This document shows, in pieces, positions 6,911-9,523 of a stretch of DNA of 9,523 bases. Location: positions 1 to 9,523 of the forward strand of contig CAJOPI010000155.1 of NCBI GenBank assembly GCA_905236275.1, given 5' to 3'. Below the pieces are notes generated by a model. It was not told where the DNA came from and did no database searches. It was given only the letters and a program-made list of their open reading frames with translations. Source of the DNA: an uncultured Lachnospiraceae bacterium (GTDB taxonomy: Bacteria > Bacillota > Clostridia > Lachnospirales > Lachnospiraceae). Numbering within the stretch: position 1 is the stretch's first letter; each line of letters starts with the position of its first letter. Both the position numbers and the translations under genes were made by a program.

Positions 6911-7474
6911 ATGAAGAACGAGCATCTTGACAGGCGAACAAAGAAAACCCGCAAGCTTTTATTGGACGGTCTTGTTAAACTTATGCTGGAACATGATATA
7001 AATGAAATAACTGTAAAAGATCTGACCGAGGCAATTGATATAAACAGAAGCACCTTTTATATCCACTACAAGGATATTTATGACCTCTTAAATTCCATAG
7101 AGGCTGAGCTTTTGGAGGAGTTCGACGAGCTCCTTTCCTGCAATATGGATACGGCAGAGGACGTTCATACGCAGATTCTCCCTGTTCTCAAAGCCCTTTA
7201 TCACAGGCTCTATGAACACAAGGAACTCGTAAGCGCCTTTCTTGGTCCTCATGGCGATGTTTCCTTTATCAACAGCCTGCAGGAGCTTCTGAGTTCTAAA
7301 ATCACAGGCTGGTGGACGAATGACTCTCCCGATGCAGGTCTTTCGCCCTTTTACTCTGCTTTCTGTTTCAGCGGATGCATCGGGATAATCAAAGAATGGA
7401 CAAAAAGCGGTTACCGCAAGCAGCCCGACGAAATGGCTGACATTACCGCAAAGCTTCTGATAAACGGAATCTGA
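6911..7474 (+). CDS. TetR/AcrR-family transcriptional regulator (DhaS-like)
   Basis: From the ATG at 6911 this is a 187-residue protein, normal for TetR regulators. The N-terminal DNA-binding domain covers about residues 9-58: helix one TRKLLLDGLVKLMLE, then ITVKDLTEAIDINRSTFYIHYKD, in which DLTEAIDINRSTFYIHY is the helix-turn-helix and the STFYIHYKD end is the family hallmark. The C-terminal ligand domain (about 80-187), with FCFSGCIGIIKEWTKSG near 151-167, resembles the C-terminal region seen in DhaS-type members. It is divergent from the exporter operon across a 129-base spacer holding a perfect 19-bp palindrome that overlaps its own promoter. The likely role is a repressor of itself and of the operon, released by a small ligand that may be a pump substrate. 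Ligand and target are inferred. Confidence 0.92.
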   Translation: MKNEHLDRRTKKTRKLLLDGLVKLMLEHDINEITVKDLTEAIDINRSTFYIHYKDIYDLLNSIEAELLEEFDELLSCNMDTAEDVHTQILPVLKALYHRLYEHKELVSAFLGPHGDVSFINSLQELLSSKITGWWTNDSPDAGLSPFYSAFCFSGCIGIIKEWTKSGYRKQPDEMADITAKLLINGI

Positions 7475-7484
7475 TTAAGAAATT

Positions 7485-8417
7485 TCAATCCAAATCCCTG
7501 CCTGCGATATAATCGCAGGCCTGTTTCATGGTATTTTTTGCGGCAATCGTCATATACTGGATATGATAATCATGATACATACCTTCATATATGAAGTGCC
7601 TGATTTTACCCTCACCCTTGATAACTTTTTTCAGAAATTCTCTCATATCCGGATAAAGCACTTCCTCGCTTCCCGAAAACATAAGGATTTCCGGAAGTAA
7701 GCCTACATCGGTATCCATCGGATCAACAACGATACCGTCGGCAGTATTTCTCCAGATTTCCACAGGGATTTTGACCGAATCAAGTATTAAAAGAGGATCG
7801 CGCTCCGCATAATCCGCTGCCTCATGGCTGTTTTTTCTCAAGCTGCAGGCAGGTGAATATACAATTATTCCTCCCGGACGCGGAAGCCCTTTAGCTGCAA
7901 AATACTGCGGCAGGGTAAGCGCGATGCTTCCGCCTGACGAATCCCCCGAAAGGATAACATTCTCCGCTTTTGCAGTTTCAAGAATTTTCCCGTAGGCTTC
8001 CTCAGCCATTTCGTAAGTCATCCGGCCTTCATAGGTCGGAACCTTGGGATATGCGAGCATTGTAACTTTTATACCTGCTCTTTTTGACAGGCTTTCCAAA
8101 AAACGCAGATGATATTTTGTAGCTTCCTGAAAAAATGCTCCGCCGCAAAAATAAATGATATGCTTATCTGCCTTTTTCTTCTCCGGATGAAAGGTATAGC
8201 AGTAAAAATCCCCTGCCTTATAAGAAGTTACCTTACCTTCAATGCCTTCCCTGTCAAGCCTGTAGGGCTCCTGGCTGCCTTTAAGCGTCTCCAGACGCTT
8301 TTTCATCTCTTCTTTTCCGATATGCATTCCATCCTGATGCATATAAAGCTTAATTGCAGGCGCAATCAGAGCATCCTTTCCCGCGATAGGTATTCTTTTG
8401 ATATGATTTCCCAACAT
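7485..8417 (-). CDS. Alpha/beta hydrolase, hormone-sensitive-lipase (acetyl-esterase) type
   Basis: This 310-residue protein has no signal peptide and is probably a cytoplasmic carboxylesterase acting on short acyl esters. The nucleophile elbow is G158-D-S160-S-G, with S160 catalytic. The likely acid is E252, in SGSEEVL at 248-254, where the family usually has Asp. The base is H282 in YEGMYHDY. The oxyanion-hole motif, normally HGGG, reads CGGAF at 91-95, with Cys replacing the first His. Length matches single-domain family members. The start at 8417 is supported by GGAG six bases upstream. The gene converges on the TetR gene with ten bases between stop codons, and is divergent from the substrate-binding protein gene, so it is probably a single-gene unit. 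The family is sure; the natural substrate is unknown. Confidence 0.9.
   Translation of the reverse strand: MLGNHIKRIPIAGKDALIAPAIKLYMHQDGMHIGKEEMKKRLETLKGSQEPYRLDREGIEGKVTSYKAGDFYCYTFHPEKKKADKHIIYFCGGAFFQEATKYHLRFLESLSKRAGIKVTMLAYPKVPTYEGRMTYEMAEEAYGKILETAKAENVILSGDSSGGSIALTLPQYFAAKGLPRPGGIIVYSPACSLRKNSHEAADYAERDPLLILDSVKIPVEIWRNTADGIVVDPMDTDVGLLPEILMFSGSEEVLYPDMREFLKKVIKGEGKIRHFIYEGMYHDYHIQYMTIAAKNTMKQACDYIAGRDLD
7500..7520. terminator. Perfect hairpin at the convergent gene ends, possible terminator
   Basis: Arms GCCTGCGAT and ATCGCAGGC (9 bp) surround a 3-base loop. The hairpin lies 25 bases after the regulator stop, inside the last codons of the hydrolase gene. No T-run directly follows on either strand (the nearest is at 7533-7538 on the plus strand), so it is not a typical intrinsic terminator. 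It may still stop or protect converging transcripts. Confidence 0.35.
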
Positions 8418-8423
8418 GTTATT

Positions 8424-8430
8424 CTCCCCC
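8424..8430 (-). promoter_or_regulatory. Ribosome binding site of the hydrolase gene
   Basis: GGGGGAG on the minus strand ends six bases before the ATG at 8417, a strong Shine-Dalgarno sequence that decides the start. Confidence 0.75.
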
Positions 8431-8442
8431 TTGTTATACTAT

Positions 8443-8471
8443 TTTATCATATTTTCCCCTTTTTCTTACAA
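8443..8471 (-). promoter_or_regulatory. Possible promoter of the hydrolase gene
   Basis: On the minus strand TTGTAA (8471-8466), 17 bases, then GATAAA (8448-8443) form a modest sigma-A-like promoter. TAAAAT at 8446-8441 with a 19-base spacer is an alternative. The AT-rich setting makes this uncertain. Confidence 0.35.
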
Positions 8472-8507
8472 ATATAGCCTTATGTTCTTAATTTTGTTAT
8501 AATCAGA

Positions 8508-8536
8508 TTGACACTTTAACGCAATAATGTTATAAA
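8508..8536 (+). promoter_or_regulatory. Strong promoter of the substrate-binding protein gene
   Basis: A perfect TTGACA (8508-8513), 17 bases, then TATAAA (8531-8536) make a near-consensus sigma-A promoter. Transcription would start near 8543, giving a leader of about 49 bases. Such strength fits the high expression usual for binding proteins. Confidence 0.8.
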
Positions 8537-8543
8537 TATAAAA

Positions 8544-8562
8544 ACCTATATCTACGATAGGT
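8544..8562 (+). repeat. Inverted repeat at the transcript start of the binding-protein gene
   Basis: ACCTAT and ATAGGT (6 bp, exact) are separated by seven bases, immediately downstream of the -10 element. It could be an operator at the start site or a 5'-leader hairpin. No T-run follows directly, so it is not an obvious attenuator. Confidence 0.4.
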
Positions 8563-8576
8563 GTTTGTATTTTAAC

Positions 8577-8582
8577 AGGAGG
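8577..8582 (+). promoter_or_regulatory. Ribosome binding site of the binding-protein gene
   Basis: A perfect AGGAGG nine bases before the ATG at 8592, fixing the start. Confidence 0.85.
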
Positions 8583-8591
8583 AAAAAGTAT

Positions 8592-9523
8592 ATGAAAAAC
8601 GAGTTTGTAAAGAAAATTTTAACCCTCACTATTGCCGCGTCAGTTTCAGTTACGGCCATGACAGGCTGCGGAGGCTCAGGCGGACAGTCTTCCGAAACAG
8701 CTCAGCCGTCAACTTCCGCTGCCGAAGCTGCTTCTTCTGAAGCTCCTGCTTCCGAAACTGCCGAAAGCGAAGCAGCTTCTCCTTCCGAGACGGCAGCAGC
8801 TGCTACCGAAGCAAACGCAGTTGCCATCGATAAAGAAGCTTTTGACGCGCTTATAGCTTCCGGTCCCATTGCAGACGACGAAGATATCGAAGACAGCGAA
8901 TGGGCTTCAGCAGTTAAAAAGTCCGGCAAACTCAGAGTCGGTGCGGTTCTCACCTCATTCCTTTTCAGCCAGTTAGATGAGACTGACAACGGCGTAAGAG
9001 GTTTTGACGCAGGACTCTACGAACTTCTCACAAGATACATTTTAGGCGATGAGTCAAAATATGAAATAACACAGGTTGATTCAAGCACACGTGAGTCGGT
9101 TCTCCAGAACAATCAGGTTGATGCGGTTTTCGCAACCTATTCCATAACCGATGCCCGCGAAGAAGTTATCTCCTTTGCAGGTCCTTATTACACCTCACAG
9201 CAGGCTATTCTTGTAAAGAAGGGCAACAGCGAAATCACAGGTGTTGACTCCCTCGCAGGAAAGACAGTTGCCACACAGTCAGGCTCCACCGGTCCGGACA
9301 TCCTTGCAGAGTTCGCTCCCAAGGCTGAAATACAGGAGTTCGAAACCGATCAGGAAGCCCGCGCAGCAGTTGAGCAGGGACGTGTTGATGCCTATGTAAC
9401 CGACTATACTCTGCTTCTTAGCTCCATCGTTAAAAATCCTGATGCTTACGAGATAGCAGGGGATGTATTCGGTCCCGAAGACAATTACGGCATAGGTCTT
9501 CCTCTCGACTCCGACGGTGTTGA
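8592..9523 (+). CDS. Amino-acid ABC transporter substrate-binding lipoprotein, partial
   Basis: 310 codons are visible, and the frame runs off the right edge. Residues 1-25 form a lipoprotein signal peptide ending A-M-T-G before C26, which would be lipidated and hold the protein on the outer face of the membrane. A low-complexity Ala/Ser/Glu linker follows (about 27-77), then a family 3 solute-binding domain from about 112 (GKLRVGAVLTSFLF). Visible family marks are SITDAREEVISFAGPYY at 184-200, in which R189 corresponds to the ligand carboxylate-binding Arg, and GRVDAYVTDY at 263-272, with D271 in the place of the amino-group-binding Asp. The pattern resembles glutamate/polar amino-acid binding proteins such as GluB, but the exact substrate is not certain. 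Permease and ATPase genes would be expected beyond the edge. A strong promoter and a perfect AGGAGG precede it. Confidence 0.93.
   Translation, partial: MKNEFVKKILTLTIAASVSVTAMTGCGGSGGQSSETAQPSTSAAEAASSEAPASETAESEAASPSETAAAATEANAVAIDKEAFDALIASGPIADDEDIEDSEWASAVKKSGKLRVGAVLTSFLFSQLDETDNGVRGFDAGLYELLTRYILGDESKYEITQVDSSTRESVLQNNQVDAVFATYSITDAREEVISFAGPYYTSQQAILVKKGNSEITGVDSLAGKTVATQSGSTGPDILAEFAPKAEIQEFETDQEARAAVEQGRVDAYVTDYTLLLSSIVKNPDAYEIAGDVFGPEDNYGIGLPLDSDGV

Noticed and set aside
6778..7053. Minus-strand open frame of 91 codons overlapping the regulator gene
   Set aside because: It is antisense to the helix-turn-helix coding region and spans the control region. There is no ribosome binding site and no family pattern.
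8702..8989. Minus-strand Ala/Ser-rich open frame of 95 codons
   Set aside because: It is the complement of the low-complexity Ala/Ser/Glu linker of the binding lipoprotein, so the openness is a compositional effect.

Overview
The window looks like chromosomal DNA from an anaerobic Gram-positive Clostridia, most likely Lachnospiraceae (Butyrivibrio/Roseburia-like). This is an inference from moderate GC, AGGAGG-type ribosome binding sites, sigma-A-like promoters, the Gram-positive lipoprotein signal, and the kinds of protein present (MMPL exporter, GLUG-repeat secreted proteins, DhaS-like TetR regulator). No rRNA, tRNA, CRISPR array, transposase or integrase is visible, and the DNA is almost fully coding.

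Left two thirds (1-6781, minus strand): a tightly packed operon read right to left. Gene A (3842-6781) encodes a 979-residue secreted GLUG-repeat protein with a long helical insertion. Gene B (1360-3840) encodes an 826-residue RND-superfamily MMPL transporter with an unusual bactofilin-like C-terminal tail. Gene C (1373 to beyond the left edge) encodes a second secreted GLUG/helical protein that is clearly a paralogue of A. A and B are separated by one base, and B and C overlap by 14 bases, so the three are probably translated together and act together.

Control region (6782-6910): a divergent TetR/AcrR-type regulator gene (6911-7474, plus strand) faces the operon. Between them lies a perfect 19-bp palindrome whose arms carry a TTGATT -35 hexamer on each strand. 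One regulator dimer there could control both its own gene and the exporter operon.

Right third: an alpha/beta hydrolase of the hormone-sensitive-lipase type (7485-8417, minus) converges on the regulator gene. Divergent from it, after a strong consensus promoter, comes the start of an amino-acid ABC transporter substrate-binding lipoprotein (8592 to beyond the right edge). These two have no evident functional link to the exporter operon.

The candidate novel system is the exporter operon: a membrane RND pump flanked by two paralogous, secreted, beta-solenoid-plus-helical-rod proteins under a local TetR switch. Its substrate cannot be read from the sequence. A surface lipid, glycolipid or small amphiphile is plausible from the MMPL family, and the secreted proteins may be surface partners of the pump.
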